Assembly: GCA_949316235.1 (NCBI GenBank)
Contig: OX438757.1
Span: 13,572,657 to 13,636,656, forward strand
Origin: Oegoconia quadripuncta
Lineage: Eukaryota > Arthropoda > Insecta > Lepidoptera > Autostichidae
Direction: 5' to 3'
Length of the DNA: 64,000 nucleotides
A program made the translations under genes and the position numbers. Positions within the stretch are counted from its first letter, which is position 1, and every line of letters starts with the position of its first letter. Positions 24,121 through 35,947 of the stretch are shown here, one piece after another. The notes beneath the pieces were generated by a model. That model worked only from the letters and a program-made list of their open reading frames with translations, had not been told where the DNA came from and ran no database searches.

Positions 24121-24548
24121 AAACATTGTTCGAGGATATTTTAGAGAATATCATGTAGTATCATAATAATTAAAAAAAAACATGATGTTATAGGGACATT
24201 TTTCGTTTTTTTATTTTTAAACTTAAAGAAATACAGTTTTGTTGGTCGAATTTTAAGTTTATTTCTTTTTTAATAAATTATTTATTTATTTTGGGATAAT
24301 TTTCATAACTTAATTTGATGAATAATAATAACAGCACTGAATTAAAAAAAAAAGAATTGGGAAAGACGTAAAAACAAAGAAATTATGACTAAAATAGTGC
24401 AGAAGGTCAGACATGTCTATTAAAAAAAAAGGATTAACAATTTTTAAAAAACAAAAGCAGTTAGGTCTCTAAATTTAAATGATTTATCGATAATTTTGTA
24501 TAAATTTTCAAACTACGCCCGCTGGTCACTTCTCTCCGGGACACATTG
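24121..24548 (-). repeat. Right terminal inverted repeat, element 1
   Basis: Complement of the left arm, ending ctctccgggacacattg and followed by TA. The stretch 23888-24120 between transposase stop and this arm is non-coding. Confidence 0.9.
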
Positions 24549-25095
24549 TATATACCACCTATAAAAAGTTTTAGGCCGGAAACGGAACCTTCTATACCAA
24601 GCGGTAAGGTAGCGTCAAGGGGTACGCTCAGCAATCTCATAACCAAGATAATAAATGAGAAAAAAACAATTATGCAAACAGTCAACTATCGAGTATTTAA
24701 TAAAATGCTCAATACATCTGATTTAATTTTTTATTTATCGTACCTGCAATAAGGGGTACGCGTATTTGAGGTTCGCTGTATTTTTTTTTTGAGAACTTAT
24801 GCGCCCGACTGCTATACGCTGCGATCAATTCGTGACTGCCGTATTCGGGTAAGCTTACGCGACCTCCAACTTCGGCCTAAAATAACTGCCTTACTTTGTC
24901 TTGTTTTAATTTTTTTTTATAAATAGGTAACTGTTTAAAAATATAGGTAGCTTTATTTTGTAAAAAATTATATTCCAAAAATAAGTTCGTTCAAATTTTC
25001 ATTTTAATATGGGTGATAAATTGTAAAAATATGAAAAGTCTGAAATTAAATTCACATAGGTTACGTAGGCTAGATTAGAACTGCTAGAAAAGTGG

Positions 25096-25185
25096 GTCAG
25101 GTTAGGTTAGAACTGTGACCCCAACAGAGCGCGAGCCGAGCGAGCGAAGCGGGCGTGCCGCGGCAGCGGCCGTCGAAGCGCCGGA
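25096..25185. other. GC-rich patch of unknown nature
   Basis: gcgcgagccgagcgagcgaa, then gcgggcgtgccgcggcagcg, standing out in AT-rich intron. It may be part of a transposon end, but I found no second copy in the window. Confidence 0.35.
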
Positions 25186-27060
25186 ATTGATTATTTGACT
25201 ACATAATACTTGGTAAAATGAAACATTGCCATGTAATTATTATTGCTAACTGGAAAATTGCGAAAAGTTGTTTTGCCAAATGTTTTTTTGCCAAGAAAAT
25301 TTGGGAAACATACTTTGGCATGTGATACTTTGGGAAACGTTTTTTGCCCAAAAATTAGTAATCCCACATTTTTACATTGAAATGTTTTTGAAGCGATTAC
25401 CTGTACAATAATAATTCGTCTACATGTGACTGAATGTTATGCAAATAGCTACCACATATTTAGACAAATCCAACATTCAACAGTCCTACCCTACCTCAAG
25501 CGCGGCACTTCTAACCGTAGATGATATTCCCCTACCTGAGAAAATTAATTAAACCTTAAGGCCAAAGCGGCCCTTACATTATGAATACGGAGTGAACCCC
25601 AACCCAAAGTTCATTTCGCAAGGTAACGGCGGAACCTTTATTAATAAAATCGGACAAACCTCAAAATCATCAAGCCATTCAACAGTTGGTGTTATTCTGA
25701 CGTAGGCAAAGATTAGGTGCTTTGTTGTCGTTTAATTTCGAATATTAATTCTGAATACCGTTTTGTAACAATCGTGATTGATGAAGTTTCATAGCTTTTT
25801 AGCCTTTCGGGCCTTGTTTGCTTCGATTCGAACATTATATTAACCAATTATGGAGTATAAACGAGTCGGTAGGTTAGAAAGTGATGAAAAGGGTAGCATA
25901 CGCGTGGCGTACCCTCCATACAGGCAGTGTTACGGACGGCACTATGGAGTGAGAGGGGGCTGAGGGGCGACGTGGAGCGGCGTCGGCGGCCGGTCAGCTG
26001 GCATTCCTTTCTCCAGCACCGTCATGTGCACATCGCCATATTTTTTATAAATTGTTAATTGAAACTATTACACGTAATTCAAACAAGTTCCGGCCTTCAA
26101 TTACTATCCCCATCGCTTACAGGCAGAAAGGCGGTGCTTACCCTAGTAAAATGTAAACTTTTCTCGAAATGCATTTTCAAGGCAGCTGATTCATACTGAT
26201 ATTAACAGAAATATTCTAAACAGTTGGGAGGATTGCTATATAAGTGTAAGTTATACCTAATTTGTAGTTGGATTTTTTCTCATTTAATAGCAAATGTTAT
26301 CATTCTGCCTACTCTATGACAAAACGCTGTGCACGCCCCTGGTCAAGGTTTCCAGCAGGACTAGCACGACCCTTAATCGATCTACAACGCTCCGAGACAA
26401 ATGCCCTGTTTCACGTTCATGCTTCTTCTTCGTGCACATACAGCTTCTGTCTCGTGTCATTGTAGAGAGATTACAGGTTATGCTAGACCTATACATACGT
26501 CAGGATTTTTAGATACTAGTCAGGATTCCGGCTGAACTTGAAAATCGCAAGATTTGATTAATTAGGTCCTATGGTACTAAAAAAATATGGTTTCATTATT
26601 GGTAGCAGCATTTTTCTCTTATTTGGTAATAATTAATCAGATAATCATTTCACTAAACATTAACTAACACAGTACTTAATTCTTCTTAAAATCTTAAATT
26701 TAGTCTGGCATAGAAAACAAAATTCTATCTATACAGGGTGAATTTGAATTTCCCCAACTTTCCCCAAAAAAACATAGTCGAATTCGATCAAAAAATTTTC
26801 GATTATTCGTACAAAGTAAACCAATCTGAAACCACCTTTAGTATGGAAGTTCAATAATATTCGGCTGATTTTAGCTATAGTTCCTAGTGGGAATTTGTTC
26901 GTAATCAGGAGTGGAGTCATCAGTGAACAGGAATAACACGAATGAAATTTCACTGTGTATAGTATATCTACTGCATAGGTAAGGTATGTATCACCAGTTG
27001 CTTGCGTTCCCGCAGTACAATGTCCGGATTTTTCAGTTTTACATCAGCAACTCAACAGCA

Positions 27061-27165
27061 ACAGTGGAAGAAATCTCTTTTTAGAGATAAGCTTGCACCT
27101 TTGTACATCCTCTTTATTGCTGTACTGTTTTGATGATTAGTGTACAATAAACTATAAATAAAAAA
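27061..27165 (+). repeat. LINE 3'-UTR remnant
   Basis: gtggaagaaatctcttttta, gagataagcttgcaccttt, then an A-rich end. Same family as 13140-13292. Confidence 0.5.
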
Positions 27166-27440
27166 AAATAAAAAAATACTCTTGACGTAAAGCTATACTC
27201 ATATAGATGTAGCTTCGAACGACTGTACCACTAAAATAAAAACAAAGTTAAGTTTTAGCGAATTTCATATTTTCTCAAGTAAATCCAATCTACGATGACA
27301 GTGTCGAAGTATAAAGAAAATTGTTAGAGATCGCGAAGCCATCCATGTTTAACAAAGCAGAATTTAGCAGGTCAAGAGTTTAAAGTTTCTATTAAATGAA
27401 AGACAGATTTACTAAAGAAATATCTAAAGGCGTAAAAGAA

Positions 27441-27712
27441 GCGTCGGTGGCTCAGCGGTTAAGACGCGATCTCCCAATTTGGGAGGTCCGGCTTCGATTC
27501 CCAGGCAGGCCAGGTACTTATGTACATTTATCCGACTGCTCTTAAACGGTGAAGGAAAAGGACACCTGCATGCCTAGGAAATAAAAATTCAAAAGCATGT
27601 GAACTCCCCAACCCGTATTGGGCCAGCATGCCGGACAATGGCCCATACTCCGTCATTAAACAAGGGAAGGCTTATATCTCTGGAGTGGGATGTTTACGGG
27701 CTGATGATGATG
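27441..27712 (+). mobile_element. tRNA-derived SINE, third family
   Basis: The head gcgtcggtggctcagcggtt, with aagacgcgatctcccaat and ggcttcgattcccaggcagg, forms tRNA-like A and B boxes. The body then gives ccgactgctcttaaacggtg and ends in gggctgatgatgatgat. Other pieces of the body are at 17990-18176 and, diverged, at 40240-40330 and 2410-2510. Confidence 0.8.
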
Positions 27713-28857
27713 ATATCTAAAGGCAGTATAGCATATCGAATCTACTTAAAAGTTTATTTTACATAAAAAAAATAACTTTCTAACCTAAATGGGAATCCTA
27801 GACGCGGGAAACAGCTGTCGATATTATGTACAAAATATACGCGTTGCCGAATGGCATAGTAGTTCACTGCGCGCTCATCATAATGTCTATCATAGACTTC
27901 TTGTGACTAGCACGTAGTGAACAGTAAAACGCCGCTTATTAGCGACCTGAAACATTAGTCGTAAACTCGGGAAATCAATCCGCACCCAGGAAATTGCTGA
28001 TTGCAATATTTGTTGCTAATTGACGTCAACTACACACCAAGTTATAAGGAGTAGCCAAAACATCACCGGCAACAACCATACTTACTGTTCACTACTTTGA
28101 AAGTTATGTTCTGACATTTCCACTTAAAACTTCCCCGTCTAATTGAGAGTTGTTGTATTTAGAAATTATTGTAAATTATTTTGCGCAATAAAGAGTATTT
28201 GTATTGTATTGTATTGTATTAGAGTATATTATATTTATATATACAAGAACTATAAATTTTAAATTTAGAAAACCCTTGAGTATCCTGATGATCATATAAT
28301 CTAGATAGACCATCAAAACCAACTATATATATGTCGTAGATGGGCTGGTGGGCGTTGCTAGCGACCGGGACGGTGCCAGCTACTATAGGTGAATAGAAAA
28401 CGTATTCACATTCGATTATGATCATGGAATCCGAGAAGCTTACTGGTGAAAAGTAAACATATGCACGCCCCTCATGCCACACAACTTGTCTGTGGAATTC
28501 AACCGGACCTAGTATATCATTCCTCCTTGCTCGAATCCCATGATCAACTTCTTATTAACTTAACGACTCACCGGATTCTTCCACGCGTCGGTGATAGTAG
28601 GTAATCAGAATCACTCACAGTCGATGATGTGGAGTGGAACTCCGACTCCTTTGAAGGCTGGTAGCAAAGTTCCCTTCATTTTCGATGTACAGACCCTATA
28701 CTATTGTTAACATCGTCACCGCGCCGTTTCCAGAGATACCAGCGCCACCAGGTTTACTTCCCATTAACCGCGTATTATGATAGTCAGTTGACCGTTCGAA
28801 TAATGAATTCTATCGCTATTTTATCGCTATCTACGATATATATACATTTTAAGAAAT

Positions 28858-29064
28858 AGTTTTGACACTTACACCAATCATCTAGTCCCAAACTAAGCAA
28901 AGCTACTACTACTACTACACAAACAACAAAAACAACAAAAATCATGTTATGTTAGTTAGTTAATGTTAGTATTCATTGTACAAACATTTACCCCTCGCGG
29001 GATTCGCACCCGCAACCGTTGGTTTCGCAGACAGGGTCACTATCCACTACACCAATCGGTCGTC
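28858..29064 (-). mobile_element. SINE2 copy, minus strand
   Basis: On the minus strand the head is accgattggtgtagtggata, then accaacggttgcgggtgcga and cccgcgaggggtaaatg, and the 3' end is agcaaagcttagtttggg-like. A (cta)n and (caa)n expansion at 28906-28940 interrupts the body. Confidence 0.8.
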
Positions 29065-29444
29065 AATTTAGAAAATCTGCGAAAGACTGTCATCCAAATA
29101 CACCAAAAAAAGAATTGAAAAGAAAAGAGAATTGAAAGATGAAAGTATAGAAATAATAGCACTCAAATTGGACTGCGCATTACTGAGATACACCTGGACA
29201 AAAGCCGGATACACGCACATAAAGCCGTCAAGCAGTAATTGTTACACTTAATGAACCCACACCGGGAGGCGGAGGACCTGGTGACCTGTAGTACAGGGTC
29301 TACCTAGTACAGGCACCAGTCTCCACACACATATCGCAAACTTGTGAAACAAATAGTATATAAGTTAGCTTAAGTTTCGATATTTGTGGAGAAATCAATA
29401 AATAATTTTTCATTTCATTTTCATTTCATTTCAATTGGATCAGC

Positions 29445-29660
29445 CTTTAGATTATGTAACTTCATCGGTTTCGTCATCGATTACGATGGCCAATGAGAAA
29501 CCGTCACAATTGGTGTCGATTCCGATGTACACTGGTTTTAGGTCAGTTTAGTTGGTGTACATCCGAATCGACACCATTGCCGAGCGAACGATGAGCCAAC
29601 CAATCATATGTCAGAACTTAACCGATGACGTTAACGATGTAATTATGTAATAGAACCCCA
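29445..29660. mobile_element. MITE family C with a second MITE nested inside
   Basis: The outer arms (gattatgtaacttcatcggt ... taaccgatgacgttaacgat) match the complement of the uninterrupted copy at 30605-30760. At gagaaaccgtcacaa the copy is broken by a 29512-29574 insert with its own inverted ends ggtgtcgattc / gaatcgacacc, of the 8300-8449 family. Confidence 0.8.
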
Positions 29661-29782
29661 AATTACTTAATGTGTGTCACCATGTCGTGGTGTATACAAT
29701 TATTGGTACACCTTGAAAAATAAAATACAAGATGTTACCAACAACGCGCCCAAAGTGAAAACGCGACTCCAATTGTAGCATA

Positions 29783-30016
29783 TGGATTGGTGGTAAGGCA
29801 TTTTAAATGTGCGCCTGGCTAGCTATCACCATCTTATCTAAATCTGCCGCCAAGTAGCAATGTTAATAGCACTGTTGTGTTCCGGTTGTCAGAGACAAGA
29901 TAGCCAGTCCCCCAAATAAGATGGGGTGGGTCAGTACGTTTCCACCTTCGGCCTCATCTTCATTTAATATCAGGTGTGATTGAGTCATGGGCATCCGTTT
30001 TGCATAATAAAAAAAA
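29783..30016 (+). mobile_element. SINE1 copy, 5'-truncated
   Basis: It runs from ggattggtggtaaggcattt through agctatcaccatcttatcta to gcatccgttttgcataataa and poly-A. Confidence 0.85.
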
Positions 30017-30604
30017 TCATCTCGTCACTCGTTTCTACAACTCTTCCCGGAGTCATTCATTCTTAGCGCAATTGTTTTCAGCTATCTCTTTTACTCTCGT
30101 ACTTTCTGTATTTACTCTCACTCATTAGTATTTTGTGAACAATATAGTTGCAGTTTTATATGTGTCTAACAACAAGCGCGAATTACACACGTCATTACTG
30201 CAACATATCTGTACTTCATAATATCATGGGAGTTGCGTAATGTTCATCGAATTTTGTAATTACTTGGTTGGAATATATACCAATAACTATATACATATAT
30301 GCCACGGTAGTTAATCAAAGCCATCAAGCTATAAATCAATCAGCTTAGTGCCACCTAAATAAGCACCAAATTTGATCAATAGAAGCTTCGTTTTGGCCGA
30401 ACGGACTGATTAAATCAAATAGAACCAATATATAGCGGTTTGATTTCCATACAGAATAAATAAACGAGATCCCGAAGTTTAAACGTACTCGTGCGAGTGG
30501 TCTTTAATGCGAATAGTATCTCAGCTATGTTAGTTTAATTTGAAACTTTACTATTTTGAATCGTCTATGATTTTGCACATTTTGATCACTTGATTTAACC
30601 TAAC

Positions 30605-30760
30605 ATCTAGGGTTCTATTAGATAAATTCATCGTTATCGTCATCGGTTACGTTCTGACATGTGATTGGTTGGCCCATCGCTCGCTCAGTAATTTGACGGT
30701 TTCTCATTGGTCAACGTAATCGATGATTACCGATGAAGTTACATAATCCTAGGGCAGGTC
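30605..30760. mobile_element. MITE family C, uninterrupted copy
   Basis: Ends ctagggttctattagataaa and gaagttacataatcctagg; internal cgatgacgataacgatg-type arms in inverted orientation. It provides the pre-insertion form of 29445-29660. A diverged relative is at 41360-41450. Confidence 0.75.
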
Positions 30761-30835
30761 AATGATCGTATATAAGTTAGTAACTTAATTACCGAAGAAC
30801 AATGTTATTGTTTAAGGACATTTACTGAGTGTGTA

Positions 30836-30990
30836 TCAAAGTCAAAGTTGCTTTATTTTGTAGGTACACACAGGGTACACTTAAAATAGTCAGATTTTAC
30901 ATTTTTTTCAGCTACTGCTTGTTCAAAAGGCAATTTTCCCCTGAGAAGAACAGCAAGAAACTCGACGGGTTGCTCTTTTAAAAACAGAAC
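30836..30990 (-). repeat. LINE 3'-UTR remnant, minus
   Basis: tcaaagtcaaagttgcttta, then agctactgcttgttcaaaag and aactcgacgggttgctcttt. Complement of 15555-15678. Confidence 0.6.
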
Positions 30991-31007
30991 TTTACTAGCT
31001 TTTATTT

Positions 31008-31232
31008 CACTAGCTTTTCGCCCGCGGCTTCGCCTGCGTGGAATAACTTTATCGCGGAAATTTGTTTATCCCGCGGGAACTATACTCACTTTATCGGGAT
31101 AAAAAATATCCTATGTCTCAATCCAGGGTATGTTCTACCTATATTCCAAATTTCATCCAAGTCCGTTCAGCCGTTTCGCCGTGATTGAGCAACAAACAAA
31201 CAAACAAATATCCAAACTTTCGCATTTATATT
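31008..31232 (+). repeat. RTE-like LINE 3' end, best copy
   Basis: cactagcttttcgcccgcgg, cgtggaataactttatcgcg, catccaagtccgttcagccg and acaaacaaacaaatatccaa. Fullest copy of the family in the window. It lies 257 bp upstream of exon 4. Confidence 0.7.
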
Positions 31233-31488
31233 ATTAATTATTATACATTATAGTTAGATTATTAATTGTGTGTCTCTAATATCTCAGTAACACGTGGTCC
31301 GATTTTATATTAAAAGGCGGCCTCTTTTAACCGAGGGGACAGGTTATTATAACCATGTTTGTTCAAAATCGGTTAAGCCATTTCGAAGATATTCAATTTT
31401 TAACAAAGAGTTAAAAATTAAATAGATTTATATATACGGATTTCGATAAAGAATTATCGAAAAACTAAACAATCTGTTTTATATTCAG

Positions 31489-31623
31489 GTGCTGTCATCA
31501 TGTGGACCGATGTCGGTATCATTCTTCACGGTGGTGGTGTTCTTCGGCTCCTTCTACCTCATCAACCTGATGCTGGCCGTCGTCGCGCTAAGCTACGAAG
31601 AGGAGTCGCAGATCACGCAAGAG
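31489..31623 (+). CDS. NaCP60E: NaCP60E exon 4: domain I S6
   Basis: The acceptor is tattcag and the donor gag|gttacc, a weak donor without A or G at +3. It encodes VLSSCGPMSVSFF, then S6 (FFGSFYLINLMLAVVALSY) and the acidic start of the I-II linker (EEESQITQE). It joins in phase 0 to ERKKDL of exon 5, giving the insect-conserved string E-E-R/E-R-K-K-D-L. Reading past the donor would terminate at about 31692, so splicing here is required. Confidence 0.92.
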
Positions 31624-32850
31624 GTTACCAGGATGTTATATATCGTATACTATCTTCATCAGCACGGAATTAATTGTTCTTCTATAATATAACTTGATAT
31701 TTGTGGATAAAAGGTACTTTATCCTAATCCAGGTTATAGTCTACCTTTTTTATATGACATGCATACCAAAAACAACTACGTAACCTAAACCTATTTAATT
31801 TTCTAGAGTGAAGCTAAAGAGAATTGAAGTCCTATTAGTGCCACTATTTCGCCATTAGACAGGCAGAAGGCAGTTAGAAAAAATATTCCCATTTGTCCCA
31901 CAGTAGAACCACTTAGAGAGAATAAAGAAAACAAACACTTAATTGAGAGTTCTCTGTATTACCAGAAAGATAGAACCGTTTTCTGCTGCTATTAGGTACC
32001 CAGATCACACAGACACTAGACAATTTTGAAAGATTGTCTTACAATTTGTCCCAACTAAGACCGGCTCCTGTGGTAGACGCAGTTTGAAACGTCATAGATA
32101 TATATAATAACATAAAATAATAATAACCTAACCAACATGAGCATGCATGTATTGTAGGTAATTCGTAAGTCTAATGTTTGTAAGCTAATTATTGATAGAT
32201 CACAGAGATCCTGCTGTATAATAACATCATTATTTACATGTGCATCACAAATTAATGGTAGATAGAGGGGTCAAATTGAACGAATTTTATTTTCCAGTAT
32301 CAAAATGTGAAAATCGCTTTCCACATTTTAAACGACAACAAATTTTCTCATCGTCATTTCAAGCAGCAATAAATATATCGCATACCCAAGCAAAAAATTT
32401 AAGCGCACTTGAGTTATTTCATGAATTTTTGATGATTTCTTAAAAATTTCGTTATTATGTAGGTAAAGGTACATATTCCAACATGTCGTGTGAAACCTCT
32501 CAAAGGAAGCTATTGGCCAAACGAGATTCACCTCCACTTATACGGGCGTTAGTCCGTATGCCTTTCATTTTCGTTTCATAGCAAGATATACTCTGTGTAA
32601 ATTGGAAATTGCTCTTCGCTGACGCAATAGCTCGCGGCAAACCTTCTTAGAAAAGAATTTCCGCGTCGGGCTGAAAGTGGTTGCAGTTTGCAATACAGAG
32701 TTAAATTCCGATTTCCTCAGATGCAATTTCAAAAGCGAAGTGGTAACGATAATCACTTGGATCAATACAAAATTGCAAAAGCGATTGAATTTGTTTTTAA
32801 AATGTAATACACTTATAGAGCAACTGCTCGTAGGATCGACCGAAAGATTC

Positions 32851-33036
32851 TCGGGTAGCGACCACCCACCGGAGATGCAGCGTGGGCAGGCCTCCATGGT
32901 CCGAGGATTTGGTAAAGATCGCGGGTTGCCGCTGGATGCGGGCAGCACAGGACCGATCGTGGTACAGATCTTTGGGGGAGGCCTTTGTCCAGCACTGGTC
33001 ATCTTTCGGCTGATGATGATGATGATGACACTTCTA
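32851..33036 (+). repeat. LINE 3'-end remnant
   Basis: gatgcagcgtgggcaggcct and ctttgggggaggcctttgtc, closing with (gat)n at 33010-33030. The open frames here (32565-33044 minus, 32677-33099 plus) are by-products of this repeat. 31700-32850 shows nothing else recognised. Confidence 0.6.
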
Positions 33037-33054
33037 GCGTCCATAACATTGCTA

Positions 33055-33084
33055 ATACAGGAAGGGTATCTACCCTTCCTGTAT
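33055..33084. repeat. Perfect palindrome, 14-bp arms
   Basis: atacaggaagggta, 2-bp spacer, then its exact complement. It is 147 bp upstream of exon 5. Confidence 0.8.
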
Positions 33085-33230
33085 TATCTAACGCAATGAA
33101 ATAGTATGGGAAGATAACGCGACAAATTACTTTTGAAACATGGTGTAACGTAAGCATTTATATGATTATAACAAATACCATGATAACGAAACAAATCAAA
33201 GCTAAACAAGACATTTTTTTTCAATTTTAG

Positions 33231-33448
33231 GAAAGAAAAAAAGACCTGAATGACCACCGCGATGACTCCACGTTCAGTTTCGACCCTACTTCACTCACGG
33301 TGCGCACTCTGGCTAAGGACTCCAAGAAGCGCATCGATGCAAGAAAAGGTCTACTCCTTGCCTCGTATTCAAGAAAGAGGACGAGGAGACGTAAGAGGGG
33401 AAGGAGCGCTATACACCACGCCGCTGCTGTAGCCGCTGTGGCTGAGAA
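33231..33448 (+). CDS. NaCP60E: NaCP60E exon 5: I-II linker, basic segment
   Basis: The acceptor is caattttag and the donor gagaa|gtaagg. The exon reads ERKKDLNDHRDDSTFSFDP, closely like the same linker position in insect sodium channels. It then becomes strongly basic (RKRTRRRKRGR) and ends in an Ala-rich stretch (HHAAAVAAVAE). The basic cluster is a plausible trafficking or phosphorylation region, but that is inference. The final codon AA|G is completed by exon 6 19 kb downstream. Confidence 0.9.
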
Positions 33449-34263
33449 GTAAGGCCACATTTTCATTTCAAATTAACGAAAAACTTGCGATCTCTAAATG
33501 ATAGGCTAAGTGAGTCTCCAACTCCAGAAGTGTAGGAGCCACGGCGGTTGCTGTGGAAAACCTTAAGAGATGGAAATACGCAGCATAACAGGAGTACGAA
33601 TTTTTTGCCTTTGGGGAAGAGACTATGGGCCGTAGAGACCGGAGGCGTGTCAGCTCTTCAAAGAGCTGACGTCGCGTCTCCAGCGCATAAGTCTGGCCAT
33701 ACTTAGCACTTGTAGACGTAACCATAAGGAAAAGTGGGGCCTCCTAACATAAGTTATTATATAAAAAAGGAGTGTCTGTCTCAGCAAAATTTGTAAACTA
33801 GACGATGTTTAAAGTAAATAAAACATTTTTATTTTATTTATTATTTATACAACGTAGCAACGCCTCTAATCTGTGGCCTGAAACATATATGTACTACCTA
33901 TGGACGTAAACGTAACTATGGTTTTAGTATGTTTTTGTCAATCGAGTATCTTCTATTTTTCTATTATGTCCTCTATTGTGAAATATTGGTAGAACGCGCA
34001 TAAAAGTCAACAACAACAACAAGAAAATATTCTTTATTGTACAACAATAAGAAACATAACACCGATAAATAAGAAAAAGGGGATAGTACAATTTGGCGGC
34101 CTTATCACTAAAAGCGATTTCGCACATGATATGTAGGTAGCGTGCCCGGTAAACTAATTTTAATAAAATAAATAAATCACCCATATAAATACATACGTTA
34201 ATTGAATACATACAAACATACATACACTAATTAAATAGATTAAATAAATTAAATTAAATAGTA

Positions 34264-34653
34264 CGTAACTAAGCACACAGTAAGTAATGCGAGTATGGAA
34301 CGCAAAGAGGATAGATAGAGGAGCTAGAGGGCTAGATACAACTCCTTCACTTGAGCTTTGAATACGTTCAGTGACTGAGCACGTCTAACTGAATCAGGCA
34401 GTGAGTTCCATAGCCGAGTAGCTTGCAATCTAAAGGATTGACCGTAAAACTTCGTCAAGTTAGGAGGAACGTACAGTCGGAGGTTTTCAGAAGAACGAAG
34501 AGGGCGAGTATGAGTTGCGGAAAGATATTGGAACTGTTCCTTTAGATAAATGGGGGTCCGAGGATCGAAAAGTATTGAATACAGAAGTGAAACGCTGTGC
34601 AGGTCTTTACGATGACGAATGAAAGTCGTACATGAGACGACCGATTGGTTCAA
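34264..34653 (-). pseudogene. LINE RT C-terminal fragment, 5'-truncated
   Basis: The minus strand is open for 109 codons: HRKDLHSVSLLYSILFDPRT, YLKEQFQYLSATHTRPLRSS, RLQATRLWNSLPDSVRRAQS and FKAQVKELYLAL with a stop. It is the same family as 5097-5990 and is joined at its 5' side to a SINE2 copy. Confidence 0.8.
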
Positions 34654-34820
34654 ATCCCACGAGGGGTAAATATTTGTGTGATGAATACGAACACTTATTC
34701 CCGAGTCATGCTGTTTATATAAATATTACATATGTTTATACGTTATCCAGTATCAATAGTACAAGCTTTGCTTAGTTTGGGACTAGATGATTGGTGCAAA
34801 GTGTCCGAAATATTTATTTA
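34637..34820 (+). mobile_element. SINE2 copy, plus strand, head truncated
   Basis: gacgaccgattggttcaaat with ggttcaaatcccacgagggg, then ttcccgagtcatgctgttta, tacaagctttgcttagtttg and gactagatgattggtgcaaa. Confidence 0.8.
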
Positions 34821-35376
34821 TTAAGATTAACATGTCATTAATGTACGCAAATAAATTTCTGAATCACAAATTATACGAGTTAGTCGCATGCAATATTTGC
34901 TCTGTCCGTACACGTTTCAGCTATTCAAATTGTAATGTAGTTATGTGTTTTAAAGGAACTCATCAGTTTAATGACGTCTAACTTTCTGTCATAAAAACTT
35001 GATAGTTACAATGTAGATCCATACTTGAAAATATAATAACAAGTATATGTGTTCCAATTGGTAAAGGAACAGTATTTTATTGGTGTTTTATCCGTAAACA
35101 ATAACATGTAAAACTTTTATACCGTACCTGTATCAAGTGAGGTCGACATAGGTAGGCAATAAAATAACCGATTTCCTTGACGTATCGAGCATTCGGTCCA
35201 ATTGAATTTGCCAACCGGCGACTTCCCAAGAGGTACCGTTCGCGTCTATTTTCGTTACAATATGAGACAAGAGCGGAGGTAAAATAATATCATGCCAAAT
35301 GGTATATTTTCATCAAGGGGAGGCTTAGTCTCTGATGCAGAATGCCTTATCTATTTCACTTGTAAATGTGCCCCTT

Positions 35377-35947
35377 CTAGTCCAGTAAGGATACACTTTT
35401 AACTTCCTATAATTTTAAAGGCCGTGATTTTTTGCACATAGATAGAGTACCTGTCAGTGATTGAATAAAAAAAATCTAACAAATCGGTAGCTTGCTTTAG
35501 TTATAATATACATATTTAGTAATAAAACATAGACTATATGATTAAAGTTACCACTGTGAATTACATTGCGTCGGAGAATATACTTATGGAACCCCTGTAA
35601 CTATTTTCAAAAAAATCGAGAAATAACTTCTTTGCGATTGAAAAATTTCACCGAGGGCAAATATTACGATTCAATCAACTATTTTTAGAAAGCATAAAGT
35701 TTAAAAAGATAGTTTAAATAGTTTAAAAAGATCTTAGCATCTTCTACAACACAATGCAGTTCACAGTGGTAACTTTAATTTAATATTGTAGGTTTTATAA
35801 CTAAATACCTACACTATACATAAAGCAAACTCCTGATCCGTTAGAAAATATTTTTTACAGTAGGTACTCTGTCTATGTACAAAAAATCAGGGCCTTTAAG
35901 ATTATAAAAAGTTACACCCCTAAATATGTATATGTTGACTGGACTAT
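35377..35947. mobile_element. Foldback element A, uninterrupted copy
   Basis: The left arm (tagtccagtaaggatacact, then aaggccgtgattttttgcac) is mirrored by the right arm (caaaaaatcagggcctttaa ... tgactggacta). Arms are about 210 bp each and imperfect. Non-coding. It lacks the family B insert seen in copies 1395-2352 and 43798-44406. Confidence 0.75.

Larger units (their letters stand above)
22117..24548 (+). mobile_element. Intact mariner-like transposon, element 1 (DD41D-like)
   Basis: The ends are caatgtgtcccggagagaag and its complement, flanked by TA on both sides (22115-22116 and 24549-24550), the target duplication of Tc1/mariner elements. The terminal inverted repeats are 428 bp each (22117-22544 and 24121-24548) and nearly identical. 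They enclose one intact transposase. It sits 68 bp into intron 3 in the host gene's orientation. Near-identity of the arms and the open transposase suggest recent insertion. Confidence 0.93.
22049..31488 (+). other. Intron 3 (9.4 kb): intact transposon, SINEs, MITEs
   Basis: The intron begins with the complete mariner-like element 1. After it come AT-rich DNA, a GC-rich patch at 25096-25185, a tRNA-related SINE at 27441-27712, SINE2 at 28858-29064, a nested MITE pair at 29445-29660, SINE1 at 29783-30016, a solo MITE at 30605-30760, a LINE 3' end at 30836-30990 and an RTE-like fragment at 31008-31232. I recognise nothing in 25190-27060 or 27720-28850 apart from a (TATTG)n microsatellite near 28196. 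Confidence 0.75.

Noticed and set aside
27441..27520. Possible tRNA gene
   Set aside because: tRNA-like head of a SINE; the body recurs elsewhere without it.
32565..33044. 159-codon minus frame and the overlapping 140-codon plus frame
   Set aside because: Both overlap a LINE 3'-end repeat; no start context, no domain, no codon pattern.
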